Positions 1 to 8,293 of a DNA stretch of 17,727 bases are shown one piece after another. Numbering within the stretch: the first letter of the stretch is position 1; each line of letters begins with the position of its first letter. The notes under the pieces were generated by a model, which saw nothing but the letters and a program-made list of their open reading frames with translations, made no database searches and was not told where the DNA came from. The position numbers were made by a program, and so were the translations under genes. The stretch comes from Candidatus Thalassarchaeaceae archaeon (GTDB taxonomy: Archaea > Thermoplasmatota > Poseidoniia > Poseidoniales > Thalassarchaeaceae): positions 1-17,727 of the forward strand of contig DUIL01000055.1 in NCBI GenBank assembly GCA_013330385.1. The letters are read 5' to 3'.

Positions 1-3000
1 GAGCTTGTCCTGTAATGATTAATGGTGAAGCAACTGAACAAATTGAATGTTCAGGATACAAAGAAGTTCGCAATATCGAAGGCGCTCGTGTCCGAGGAGG
101 TGTGATGCTTGTTATTGGAGAAGGGCTATGTCTTAAGGCTCCGAAAATACAGAAACATACTGAGAGACTTGAAATTCCTGGATGGGATTTTATTGCAGGA
201 TTCGCATCAAAAGGAAAAAAGGATGATGATGGAAAAGAGAATTTCAAGCGCCGCCTTATCCCCTCAAATAATCGCTTTCTCGATGACGTTATTGCCGGCA
301 GACCGGTATTTGGAGAGCCGGGGGAACCTGGAGCATTCCGGCTTAGATATGGGCGAAGTAGAGCCTCTGGACTGGCTGCTGCTGGAATGAATCCTGTTTC
401 AATGGAGGCTATGGGGGGGTTTCTCGCTGTCGGAACTCAAATGAAAGTGGAAAGGCCCGGAAAGGCCGCGGCAGTAACTCCGACAATAGACATTGATGGG
501 CCTACTGTACTTCTTGAAAATGGAACCTTTCATCGTATTGATAGTATTGAAGAATGGCGTGATGTGGCTGATCGCATTCTCTCTATTTGGGATTCAGGAG
601 AAATCCTGATTGGGTTTGGTGAGTTCCTTGAAAATAACAAGGAATTGGTACCTTCAGCTTACAATAAAGACTGGTGGGCTGCAGATCTTGCAGAATCTCT
701 CAATCAACCAAATAAGGTCGAAAAGTTTGCTGAAATTATTGCTGTAAACAGAAATCATCTGCCTCCTGGTTTACCATTCAATGGAGCAATTAGTCGGGGG
801 GGGGAATCACCTCTGGAAAGGTCACTAAGGCGAAGAGATTGGAATCGATATTTGCGCTCGCTGGAGTTAAATTGGGAACAAAATCAGACAATCTGTTTGG
901 AATTTGGAACATCTTCGCCACCGCCTTGGAACCCATGGTGGTCTGACCTGCCTCTTTCATTCGCCCCTGTGCTTATTGAGGCTCTAATGAACTCAAATAT
1001 TGAAGATGGTAGTTTGATTCTTAGAGGAGTGGTTTCTGATTGGAAACCCAATCAAAAAGTAGAGGACATTGGCTTAGAAAAACCTTCCACGGGCCAGTGG
1101 CCTCGTTGGACGCAAGTCGAAAATCATGGTGTAGTAAAATCATCATTGATGGTTCTTGGAATTCAACATCACCACAATCAAGGAAATATTGTGATTCCTA
1201 AATACTGGGAGCCTCTTATTGAATGTCTAGGACTGAAAATAGAAAATGGAAACGTACTACTATTGGAAAATACATTGCCACATGTAAAAGATAGGGTGGC
1301 AAAGATACACCAAGCCAGGTCTGTAATTGATGAAGAAAAGGGGCGCCTTGCTAAAATTGAGAATCTTAGATCAGAAAAGCGCATACAAGCAGAAACTGCT
1401 GCACGTCAACGTGGTATGAATATTGAAGAAACTGAAAAGGTAGGGGGAAAGGCTGCAGCTACTATCGCTGATCCGGGACCACCTGATTTGAAGGGACTTC
1501 ATGCGGCTCACCATCTACTTGACGATCATGAAGTTGATCGTAGTTTGTGGTTGATTAGGAAAATATCTCAGTTGAGATGGGAAGATTCCGCGCCTTCGAG
1601 AGTTGGTTCAAGGATGGGGAGACCTGAGAAAGCGGCTCGCCGTCAAATGAAGCCTCTTGTTCATGCTCTATTTCCCATTGGAGATTTTGGAGGGCCTCAG
1701 AGGTTGTTGGGTCACGCATCTAATCAAGGGCGTATCAGAGTTGAAATGGGAGTTCGTATATGTTTGAAATGTGGCCGAGAATCTCCCAACTTAAGATGTC
1801 ATAATCGACCAGATTCAAGCAATGCTATTGAGTGTGGTGGCAAGACGAAAGAGAAGGCCTTGCGAGGAAAAAGAACTCCTCGTAGATTGGGTCAAAGAAC
1901 AAGTGTTCAATTAGATTCTATTCTGGAAGTAAAAAGGCGCGCATTAGGATTGGAAAGACTACCGGAACGTATCAAGGCGGTTAAGGGTTTGATGTCATAT
2001 AATCAGACACCTGAACCTATAGAAAAAGGAATACTGCGAGCCCGTCACAACCTTTCTGTCTTCCGAGATGGAACTGCTAGATACGATATGATCGATGTCC
2101 CAGTGACTCACTTTAGACCGAAGGAAATTGATACATCTTGGGAGGCTCTTTTCAAATTGGGTTATACACACGATGTCGATGGTCAAACTCTCAATAATGA
2201 CGAACAGATTCTGGAACTATTTCCACAAGACTTCATTCCTTCTAGTAAAGCCATAGAGCACCTCAAGGCCACATGCGACTTTGTGGATGATGAATTAATC
2301 CGGCTATATGATATGGAGCCATTCTACAATGTGAAGGATAAGGAGGATTTAGTTGGAAACCTTGCAATTGGATTGGCCCCCCACACTTCTGGAGGTGTTT
2401 TATGCCGGATTATAGGATGGACCGATGCCTCGGCAGGATATGCTCATCCTCTCTTCCACGCTGCAAAAAGACGCAATTGCGATGGCGATGAAGACAGTAT
2501 CATGATGCTTATGGATGGGCTTCTTAATTTCTCAAAATTCATACTTCCCGCCAATAGAGGAGGACGAATGGATGCACCTCTCGTTCTAACAACTAGACTG
2601 AATCCGTCGGAAATTGATAAGGAAGCACTCAATGTTGATTGTTCATGGCAGTATTCTCGTTCTTTCTACGAAGCCACTCTCGAACAGCCACACCCTAGTG
2701 AATTGAAATCCCAAATTGAAATTGTGGAGCATAGATTAGGAACAGTAGGAGATGTAAGGGGCTATGGATGGACTCACGATTCAGGTGAATTAGACTCGGG
2801 GCCTACTAATTCTTCGTACAAAACATTGGAAACCATGGTTGACAAAATGAGCGCCCAACTAGCGCTGGGCCATACTCTTCGTTCAGTTGATGTATCAAGG
2901 GTGGCTAGTCAAGTAATTGAGTCACATTTCTTACCAGACTTACGGGGTAACCTCGTAGCGTTCACAAGACAAAAAGTTAGGTGTGTTCGATGTGGCCATT

Positions 3001-3284
3001 CTTATCGTCGAATGCCTTTGGCTGGAAAATGCATACAAAGAAAGCAGAATGATGGAGGCTTGTCTAGAGGCCGAGGTGATGATTCTTCGATGTGTAGTGG
3101 AAATGTGATCCTGACCGTTACTGAGGGGTCAGTTCGGAAATACATCAAAGTCACTAGACATGTAATCGAAAATTACGGTGTTGATTCCTATACTAAACAA
3201 CGAGTAGATTGGTTATCGGAAAGTGTAGACTCGCTATTCAATGATGATACAGTGACTGTTATGACCTTGGATGATTTCTTTTGA
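1..3284 (+). CDS. polC: DNA polymerase II (family D) large subunit DP2, 5'-truncated by window edge
   Basis: Catalytic large subunit of the archaeal replicative D-family DNA polymerase, which works with the DP1 exonuclease subunit and PCNA. The frame is open from base 3 to the stop at 3282-3284, so the ATG at 15 is probably internal and roughly 250-300 N-terminal residues lie outside the window. Numbering from that ATG, RPVFGEPGEPGAFRLRYGRS (about 95-114) is a DP2 signature. A first zinc finger has C583, C586, C595 and C607. The catalytic double-psi-barrel motif NCDGDEDS carries D823 and D825, followed by RGGRMDAPLVLTTRL. A second zinc finger has C990, C993, C1006 and C1027; its last pair is C-x20-C where the family usually has CxxC. 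The protein ends in TLDDFF, a PIP-box-like clamp-binding peptide. No intein interrupts the catalytic motif. Its stop codon directly abuts the convergent mptE stop. The family call is firm; the true start is not visible. Confidence 0.96.
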   Translation, partial: ACPVMINGEATEQIECSGYKEVRNIEGARVRGGVMLVIGEGLCLKAPKIQKHTERLEIPGWDFIAGFASKGKKDDDGKENFKRRLIPSNNRFLDDVIAGRPVFGEPGEPGAFRLRYGRSRASGLAAAGMNPVSMEAMGGFLAVGTQMKVERPGKAAAVTPTIDIDGPTVLLENGTFHRIDSIEEWRDVADRILSIWDSGEILIGFGEFLENNKELVPSAYNKDWWAADLAESLNQPNKVEKFAEIIAVNRNHLPPGLPFNGAISRGGESPLERSLRRRDWNRYLRSLELNWEQNQTICLEFGTSSPPPWNPWWSDLPLSFAPVLIEALMNSNIEDGSLILRGVVSDWKPNQKVEDIGLEKPSTGQWPRWTQVENHGVVKSSLMVLGIQHHHNQGNIVIPKYWEPLIECLGLKIENGNVLLLENTLPHVKDRVAKIHQARSVIDEEKGRLAKIENLRSEKRIQAETAARQRGMNIEETEKVGGKAAATIADPGPPDLKGLHAAHHLLDDHEVDRSLWLIRKISQLRWEDSAPSRVGSRMGRPEKAARRQMKPLVHALFPIGDFGGPQRLLGHASNQGRIRVEMGVRICLKCGRESPNLRCHNRPDSSNAIECGGKTKEKALRGKRTPRRLGQRTSVQLDSILEVKRRALGLERLPERIKAVKGLMSYNQTPEPIEKGILRARHNLSVFRDGTARYDMIDVPVTHFRPKEIDTSWEALFKLGYTHDVDGQTLNNDEQILELFPQDFIPSSKAIEHLKATCDFVDDELIRLYDMEPFYNVKDKEDLVGNLAIGLAPHTSGGVLCRIIGWTDASAGYAHPLFHAAKRRNCDGDEDSIMMLMDGLLNFSKFILPANRGGRMDAPLVLTTRLNPSEIDKEALNVDCSWQYSRSFYEATLEQPHPSELKSQIEIVEHRLGTVGDVRGYGWTHDSGELDSGPTNSSYKTLETMVDKMSAQLALGHTLRSVDVSRVASQVIESHFLPDLRGNLVAFTRQKVRCVRCGHSYRRMPLAGKCIQRKQNDGGLSRGRGDDSSMCSGNVILTVTEGSVRKYIKVTRHVIENYGVDSYTKQRVDWLSESVDSLFNDDTVTVMTLDDFF

Positions 3285-4043
3285 TTAAACCAAAAAACCA
3301 AGGTATTGTAACACTTTAGACATCCATTGTAATTTCACTAACTTGGTCTCTACATCAGTCACACCAGACCACTCTCCTACGATATCCGTTCGAGTGCCGA
3401 GTAATGCGATATTCTCTCTTTTTACCCCGAGTGATAATGCAAAACAAACCGCTCGGTCACCATCCGTAAAACCTCCTGGATTGTGCATTCCTCTAATTGT
3501 ATCAGGGGTTTGGTGTGTGAGTACCAATGGAGGCGGAGTTCGTTGTGAAGCTGCCAACTCCACAAGTGACGACCAAGCGGCTTGATTGTCTCCGTGAGCA
3601 TGAAGAATAATTGGTACTCCTCTTTTCACAGCGGCAATCGTCCCTTCACCACCATCGGCGTCACTAACCAAACAGGCTATGCGAGACCATGCTCGATCTG
3701 AGTCTGATTCAGCGAGTTCATTGAGAACGCCTATCGCACCATCAGCAGCAATTATCAGAGTGTTGCTGGGGAGAATTTTCTTTACTTCTTCAACTGAAAT
3801 TGCTGCACCCAATATTGCTACATCAGTGGGTCTCAAAACAAGGCGGCGGTGTAGATTTGCTACAGTCTGTGCTCTTCGTGATTGGGACCACGATTCCACT
3901 TCTGAATTGTCAATAATTGAGCATAATGCGACGGCGCTTTCCAAGTCCTCTTCAAGACTCCAAGAAAAAAACTGACGAACTTCATCTTGGATTAATAGGA
4001 CTCGTTCATCAACCGCAAGAAGCTCTCTTTCAGTGTGATTCAT
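3285..4043 (-). CDS. mptE: 6-hydroxymethyl-7,8-dihydropterin pyrophosphokinase, MptE type (DUF115)
   Basis: Predicted to transfer pyrophosphate from ATP to 6-hydroxymethyl-dihydropterin, a step in making tetrahydromethanopterin or folate-type cofactors in archaea that lack bacterial FolK. The 252-residue product shows the family motifs in order: IIAADGA (about 97-103), VSDADGG (126-132) with the DxD metal site, HAHGDN (148-153), and NPGGFTDGDRA (188-198). The reading frame continues upstream to an ATG at 4205, which would add 54 residues and run into priL. I choose the ATG at 4041-4043 because it is preceded by GAGG five bases away (4049-4052), matches the usual family length (about 220-250) and leaves room for a divergent spacer with priL. 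It converges on DP2 with no gap. Its position among replication genes is probably only proximity. Pathway in this organism (methanopterin versus folate) cannot be told from the window. Confidence 0.9.
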   Translation of the reverse strand: MNHTERELLAVDERVLLIQDEVRQFFSWSLEEDLESAVALCSIIDNSEVESWSQSRRAQTVANLHRRLVLRPTDVAILGAAISVEEVKKILPSNTLIIAADGAIGVLNELAESDSDRAWSRIACLVSDADGGEGTIAAVKRGVPIILHAHGDNQAAWSSLVELAASQRTPPPLVLTHQTPDTIRGMHNPGGFTDGDRAVCFALSLGVKRENIALLGTRTDIVGEWSGVTDVETKLVKLQWMSKVLQYLGFLV

Positions 4044-4109
4044 CCTGCCCTCTCCAGTGGAAGGGTTCGGTGAGGCTTGAAATACCCTCTCGACCCATTG
4101 ACTGCTAAT
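4044..4109. promoter_or_regulatory. Divergent spacer between mptE and priL
   Basis: This 66-bp stretch separates the preferred start codons of mptE (minus) and priL (plus), so it should hold both promoters or part of them. The mptE Shine-Dalgarno GAGG is at 4049-4052 on the minus strand. I see no convincing archaeal TATA/BRE pair for either gene. The assignment rests on gene orientation only. Confidence 0.4.
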
Positions 4110-5303
4110 ATGCCAATGCCATTGATGCCACCGGTCATCGAAGATGAAGCCGTGTTGGCTAGATATCCGTTCCTTCCACAGAGTAGTGAGTTCATTCGCA
4201 ACCAACTCAGTAGCAATGGTATTGACGTACAGGGTTTGATCGAAGAACCTTGGTTAGAAGATGTTCGAAAAAGAGGAAATTTAAGATTGGTTGAAGCTGT
4301 TACTCACAAGGAAGGGATTGATGCCGCAACTACTGTCGACATTTCTTCCGAACTTGGTAGAATGACTGAAACACTATCATTTCTACATGCCATGCTAATC
4401 GTATGTGCTTCTTTTGAAGATAGATTACTAAATCGTTGGGTAGAAGGTGAAGCAAGTAGGGCAGATCAGTTATTTGGAATTGATGAGACTAACTTTGACA
4501 CCATCGCTAGAACCTACCTCTCAGACATAAGAAGTGAATCAATACCCGGAACAACTGAGATTGTTTATTACGTTCCAATGGTCGATTACATCGAATTGTG
4601 TCCAAAAGTTTCAGGTCGTTACTGGAGATTAGTTAACCGCCCTGTCAAGGAGGGTTGGGTGAGAATGGATGCTGGTGTTGGCGAAACTAGTAGACAACGT
4701 ACTGCAAGGCTACTGAAGGAAAGAGTTCGTCAATCATTAACTGAAGATTGTGCAAATCGAATGGCGAAAATGGACGATGCTTTTGCTGGATTGTTCGCCG
4801 ACCCTGTAGATCGTATCCTTGGACTGCTGAGTGAACGAGTCAAAGCGGATATGCCGATGTCTGCTGCAGTAAGAGAAGATTGGCCACCTTGCTTTGAATC
4901 GGCTGTTGCTGAATTAGCACAGGGAATTAACGTCAATCACACTGGAAGGGTATTTCTCGCAGCAATGTCAAGAGCCATGAGTCATACTCCTGAAATTACA
5001 AGTTCATTCTTCGCTAATGCTCCAGATTACAATGCAGAGACTACTGCTTACCAGGTAAATCACATCTATGAGCACCAATATACACCTCATGGTTGTCCAG
5101 CACTAAAGACTGGTGCAAGGTGTCCTATTAGCCATGGAGATGACCGACTTTGTGATCAAGAATGGATGAATCATCCAATGAAATATCTTCGAGCGAAACA
5201 ACGCAGAAGATATCAAGAAGAACATCAAAATGTAGAGGTTGGGAAACAATCTGAACATGTTGAAGACGCTTCAGAACAGCACGAGACGGACGATTCTTCA
5301 TAG
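4110..5303 (+). CDS. priL: DNA primase large subunit PriL (iron-sulfur)
   Basis: Regulatory large subunit of the archaeal/eukaryotic-type primase; with PriS it makes RNA/DNA primers, and its C-terminal domain binds a 4Fe-4S cluster. The 397-residue product begins with the characteristic ARYPFLPQSSEFI segment (about 16-28). The C-terminal domain carries the four expected cluster cysteines: C261 in DWPPC, C329 in YTPHGC, C338 and C348, with the conserved G-N-H-x-G-R helix after the first and HPMKYLRAK after the last. It ends in an acidic, polar tail of about 35 residues that is probably disordered. I prefer the ATG at 4110 over an upstream in-frame TTG at 4077, because 4077 crowds the mptE leader and adds no recognisable sequence; ATGs at 4116 and 4125 are also possible. 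None has a clear Shine-Dalgarno, so the message may be leaderless. The DUF373 gene follows 41 bp downstream. Confidence 0.93.
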   Translation: MPMPLMPPVIEDEAVLARYPFLPQSSEFIRNQLSSNGIDVQGLIEEPWLEDVRKRGNLRLVEAVTHKEGIDAATTVDISSELGRMTETLSFLHAMLIVCASFEDRLLNRWVEGEASRADQLFGIDETNFDTIARTYLSDIRSESIPGTTEIVYYVPMVDYIELCPKVSGRYWRLVNRPVKEGWVRMDAGVGETSRQRTARLLKERVRQSLTEDCANRMAKMDDAFAGLFADPVDRILGLLSERVKADMPMSAAVREDWPPCFESAVAELAQGINVNHTGRVFLAAMSRAMSHTPEITSSFFANAPDYNAETTAYQVNHIYEHQYTPHGCPALKTGARCPISHGDDRLCDQEWMNHPMKYLRAKQRRRYQEEHQNVEVGKQSEHVEDASEQHETDDSS

Positions 5304-5331
5304 AGGAGTTCGTTTCATCGCACCCCATATC

Positions 5332-5337
5332 GGAGGG
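5332..5337 (+). promoter_or_regulatory. Shine-Dalgarno for a TTG start (DUF373 gene)
   Basis: GGAGGG sits seven bases before the TTG at 5345. It is one of the best ribosome-binding sites in the window and justifies the non-ATG start, since the conserved DUF373 N-terminus (LVLSIDRDNDLG) begins only five residues after it. Confidence 0.75.
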
Positions 5338-5344
5338 ATAGCAG

Positions 5345-6523
5345 TTGAGTCGGACACTAGTTCTAAGCATTGACCGAGACAATGATCTTGGTGTCAAAGC
5401 TGGAATTAGAGGGCCTGTAATCGGAAGAAAAGCAACTCTTACCGCCGCTCTGAAACTCGGGATTGCCGATCCGGAGGAATCTGACACAAATGCAATTCTC
5501 GGGGCACTACATCACCATGACCGATTAGTAGAGCGAGCTGAAGGAAATGACCAAGTTGAGATTGCAATATTGACCGGTGATGTTAGAGTTGGCCCGCGCT
5601 CCGACCGAGCTATTGCTAGTCAACTGGATGAAGTGATTCAGGAATTTCAACCAGATAGCGCAGTACTCGTCACGGATGGGGCTGAAGATGAGGCATCGAT
5701 GCCCATTGTTACATCTAGAGTCAGAGTAGAACATGTGGAGAAAATTATAGTCCGTCAATCAAGAGGAATTGAGAGCACTTACTACTATGTCGCTAAGGCA
5801 ATAGAAGACCCAAGGTGGAGAGCTCGCCTCCTTGTTCCAATTGCACTTTTCTTGATGATTCTTGGGCTGGGTTTGATTCTCCCCAATGGAGGAATTCTGA
5901 TTGGAGCAATGCCACTCATAATTGGCATCTGGATACTTGCTAAGGGCCTAGGGTGGGAACAACAACTAGATCGGCTGATGAATGATATGAGAGAAAGTGC
6001 AACAGGAGGGATTTGGTCGACTTTGTTGTGGAGTTTGTCTATTGTCTCCGTATTATTATCAATTCTAACTGCCTATCAAGTGTTCTACAGTAGTACAGCC
6101 GCTCTTGAACTCTATGTAACTGAATCATTTAATGGAATTAATGAATTTAATTTGGACGCGGTTAATCGTAATATTTCCGTTTGGATAATTGCCATAGACC
6201 AAGCATTGACATGGATTCTTTTTGCCACCTTCTCATTTGTATTCTCTCTAGGTGTTCTACGTTGGAAAGAAGGTTCCTTCACTGGACAGAGTATGCTCTT
6301 GATTGGCCTAGGAGTTGTAGTATACACAGTCTCAAAGGCGGTTATTGAGGTACTTCTTGCAGAAATGGGTGGAGGCGACTATCCCTTCGATTTCAGTACT
6401 GTCTCAGAAACATGGGGATTTCCAGTATTTGCATTAATTGTGTATTACTTCTTGAGGACTATTGTTGAATCAATTTCTGCAGAAACTGAAGAAGATGGAA
6501 GTAACCGATACTGGGGTATCTGA
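5345..6523 (+). CDS. DUF373 family archaeal membrane protein
   Basis: Member of the archaeal DUF373 family, whose function is not established. The 392-residue product has a soluble N-terminal half (1-158) with the family's conserved acidic motifs: SIDRDNDLGVKAGI (8-21), GPVIGRKATLTAALKLGIAD (23-42) followed by PEESDTNAI, ILTGD (75-79), VLVTDGAEDE (107-116) and a VRQSRGIESTYYY stretch (136-148). The C-terminal half has about six hydrophobic segments (roughly 162-180, 183-201, 224-247, 279-304, 316-339, 357-373) and a short acidic tail. The clustered Asp residues suggest metal or nucleotide binding, but that is inference. Translation starts at TTG with a good GGAGGG site. It lies 41 bp after priL on the same strand, so co-transcription is likely. 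It ends 2 bp before the convergent zinc-ribbon gene. Confidence 0.9.
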   Translation: MSRTLVLSIDRDNDLGVKAGIRGPVIGRKATLTAALKLGIADPEESDTNAILGALHHHDRLVERAEGNDQVEIAILTGDVRVGPRSDRAIASQLDEVIQEFQPDSAVLVTDGAEDEASMPIVTSRVRVEHVEKIIVRQSRGIESTYYYVAKAIEDPRWRARLLVPIALFLMILGLGLILPNGGILIGAMPLIIGIWILAKGLGWEQQLDRLMNDMRESATGGIWSTLLWSLSIVSVLLSILTAYQVFYSSTAALELYVTESFNGINEFNLDAVNRNISVWIIAIDQALTWILFATFSFVFSLGVLRWKEGSFTGQSMLLIGLGVVVYTVSKAVIEVLLAEMGGGDYPFDFSTVSETWGFPVFALIVYYFLRTIVESISAETEEDGSNRYWGI

Positions 6524-6525
6524 CT

Positions 6526-6960
6526 TCAGTTTTCATAGGTATTTTCAGCCCCACAAGAGGGACATATGACTTTGATTGGGCGGATGTCTGGGATTCCTAA
6601 TGGCGAACTGCAATTGGGACATACTATCGCTTGATTGACCTGTTCTTGCCTCTTCTTCCCATCATGACTGGGGTCATACCCGAAACGAAATTTGGAGGAA
6701 TCATCGATGAAATTAGGTCCGCCATCCAAGGACTCAGTCTCCTTTCGTCGAAAATTAAAACGGGATTTCTTCTGAGGGACTGGTATTGAGGGACTAGATA
6801 TTTGTTTGCTACTAATTCCTTCATCAAGTAATTCTATCTCTGTCCTTATCTCATCCGAAGGAATACCGAGTTCACGTGATAATCTGTCAATTGCAAGGTT
6901 TTGTTCATACTCAGGTAAACCAATCAATTGTTGAAGTTGCATGGCTGTCAAACGGCTCAT
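6526..6960 (-). CDS. Small zinc-ribbon protein of unknown function
   Basis: I do not recognise a characterised family. The 144-residue product has three parts. Residues 1-50 are predicted helical and leucine-rich (LTAMQLQQLIGLPEYEQNLA, then DRLSRELGIPSDEIRTEI), resembling a small helical-bundle or winged-helix segment. A basic and polar linker (about 52-108) looks disordered. The C-terminal zinc ribbon has C114-P-N-C117 and C133-P-S-C136 with the intervening GIPDIRPIKVI strand. The start is chosen at 6958-6960 because AGAGG lies seven bases upstream; an in-frame ATG at 7026 would add 22 basic residues but has no Shine-Dalgarno. It diverges from nre and converges on the DUF373 gene with a 2-bp gap. 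A DNA- or RNA-associated role is plausible from the ribbon and the neighbours, but nothing in the sequence proves it. Confidence 0.75.
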   Translation of the reverse strand: MSRLTAMQLQQLIGLPEYEQNLAIDRLSRELGIPSDEIRTEIELLDEGISSKQISSPSIPVPQKKSRFNFRRKETESLDGGPNFIDDSSKFRFGYDPSHDGKKRQEQVNQAIVCPNCSSPLGIPDIRPIKVICPSCGAENTYEN

Positions 6961-7066
6961 CTGAAATCCTCTATTGCTGCGAGGCTTAACTCCCCTATCA
7001 AGACGACCACTTAATGGACGAGTCATGGGGTATGGCTAATAGCAATCAATTTGGATTTCAACACAG
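6961..7066. promoter_or_regulatory. Divergent spacer between zinc-ribbon gene and nre
   Basis: A 106-bp region from which both flanking genes diverge. AGAGG at 6968-6972 (minus strand) is the ribosome site for the zinc-ribbon gene. Upstream of nre, an AT-rich GCTAATAGCAATCAATTT stretch begins about 30 bases before the ATG, the place expected for a TATA element of a leaderless message, but it is not a strong match. No palindrome or repeat stands out. Confidence 0.4.
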
Positions 7067-8293
7067 ATGTTCCCCGAATGCCTTGACTGCCGTGGGATTC
7101 GAAGTATGTGTGGAATCAATCCCTGCCCACTTCTTGCAGAGGTTCGCAGTAAGTTACCAGTTGTTCAAGCCACTTCCATCGATGAGATGATTGGTCCGAG
7201 TCCTCCGCAACTCTTCGTTGGTCGTTATGGATATCCTGATGTTAGAGCGGGGCCGAGTGCATCTTGGCTTCCTGATGATGACTCCGAAATGAGTTCATTG
7301 ACAACAGGAGACCCTGCTGACCTCTTTGGTAAGCCTCTCGAGGAAGTGGCTGCCCGTCATGCTAATTTGATTACAGGAGGGACACGCATGCGGGTTGTTG
7401 AAGCACGTAAACCAGGTCAGATGTTAGAAACAACACAAGAAATTGCAATGGCTGAAAAGGCAGTTGATATTGAATTAGATTTTGCCAATTCTATTCGAAT
7501 AGGAAGTTCTCCAACCTTCGACAGTATGAGCACACCATTAGGACCTACAGGAGAGGTATTACGGGCAGAAGTTGTTGGGAACTCTAGTATACCTCGAAAA
7601 GTTGACTCCGTTGCTGGAGAAGTCGATCTTCTTGCTACTGATGCTATGGATGAACTAGTACAAACTAACATCGGTGAGGCTCACTTGTCTCGTTTACTAT
7701 CTGCTGGGGTTTTGGGGCGAGCAAAAGGACGTAAACTAGTTCCTACAAGATGGAGTATTACTGCAACTGATGATATCTTAGGAAAGCGGTTGTGGAATAA
7801 GGTCAGAGACAATCCATCTGTAGATAAAATACTCGTTTATGAAGCAACATACTTGGATAACCGCTTCCATATCATTCTCACCCCTGGACTCTGGGCTTTC
7901 CAGATGTTAGAAGCGTGGACTCGGGGTTCTCTATGGGCCGAAGAAGGCAAAGTACTCGGAGATTGGGAAGACCTCAAACCCCGAACAAAATATGCAGATC
8001 GAGTAACTGGAGCTTACTATGCAGCCCGATTAGGTGTTCTTGAGCACCTCGATTCAGTAGGAAAATCAGGAGGGTGTCTAATTTGGAGAGATATAGGTGA
8101 AGGATATTGGGCACCTGTGGGAGTTTGGCTGATTCGAGAAACAGTACGTGAGGCAATGAAGCAAACTCCAAGACAATTTGATAGTTTGAATGAAGCGGTT
8201 AACTACGCGGCTCCAAGAGTTTCTGCGCCGAAGGATTTGGTAAACTCTTGGTTTGTCAATAGAGTGCAGCAGACAAGATTAGATTCATTCTGA
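7067..8293 (+). CDS. nreA: Archaeal DNA repair protein Nre (DUF650/DUF651)
   Basis: Member of the archaeal Nre family, linked in haloarchaea to repair of DNA damage in cooperation with PCNA. The 408-residue product matches the family's usual length of about 400. It opens with a zinc-finger-like cluster C5-x2-C8-x6-C15-x4-C20 (FPECLDC... GINPCPL), then FVGRYGYPDVRAGP (about 50-63), a hallmark of DUF650. The C-terminal half contains the conserved VPTRWSITATDD (about 225-236), the YEATYLDNRFHIIL strand pair, and AYYAARLGVLEHL. It ends in QTRLDSF, close to a PIP box (QxxLxxF) but lacking the second aromatic because the protein stops there. The ATG at 7067 has no strong Shine-Dalgarno. The gene overlaps the convergent HTH gene by 9 bp. 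The exact biochemical activity of Nre is not known to me. Confidence 0.92.
   Translation: MFPECLDCRGIRSMCGINPCPLLAEVRSKLPVVQATSIDEMIGPSPPQLFVGRYGYPDVRAGPSASWLPDDDSEMSSLTTGDPADLFGKPLEEVAARHANLITGGTRMRVVEARKPGQMLETTQEIAMAEKAVDIELDFANSIRIGSSPTFDSMSTPLGPTGEVLRAEVVGNSSIPRKVDSVAGEVDLLATDAMDELVQTNIGEAHLSRLLSAGVLGRAKGRKLVPTRWSITATDDILGKRLWNKVRDNPSVDKILVYEATYLDNRFHIILTPGLWAFQMLEAWTRGSLWAEEGKVLGDWEDLKPRTKYADRVTGAYYAARLGVLEHLDSVGKSGGCLIWRDIGEGYWAPVGVWLIRETVREAMKQTPRQFDSLNEAVNYAAPRVSAPKDLVNSWFVNRVQQTRLDSF

Noticed and set aside
1..3284. Intein or frameshift in DP2
   Set aside because: The NCDGDEDS catalytic motif and flanking sequence run uninterrupted and the frame is open throughout.
4077..4109. TTG start of PriL at 4077
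   Set aside because: It adds eleven residues with no family similarity and no well-spaced ribosome site; ATG at 4110 better fits the conserved N-terminus.
4044..4205. N-terminal extension of MptE from the ATG at 4205
   Set aside because: It overlaps the priL start, has no family similarity, and the internal ATG at 4043 has a well-placed GAGG ribosome site.
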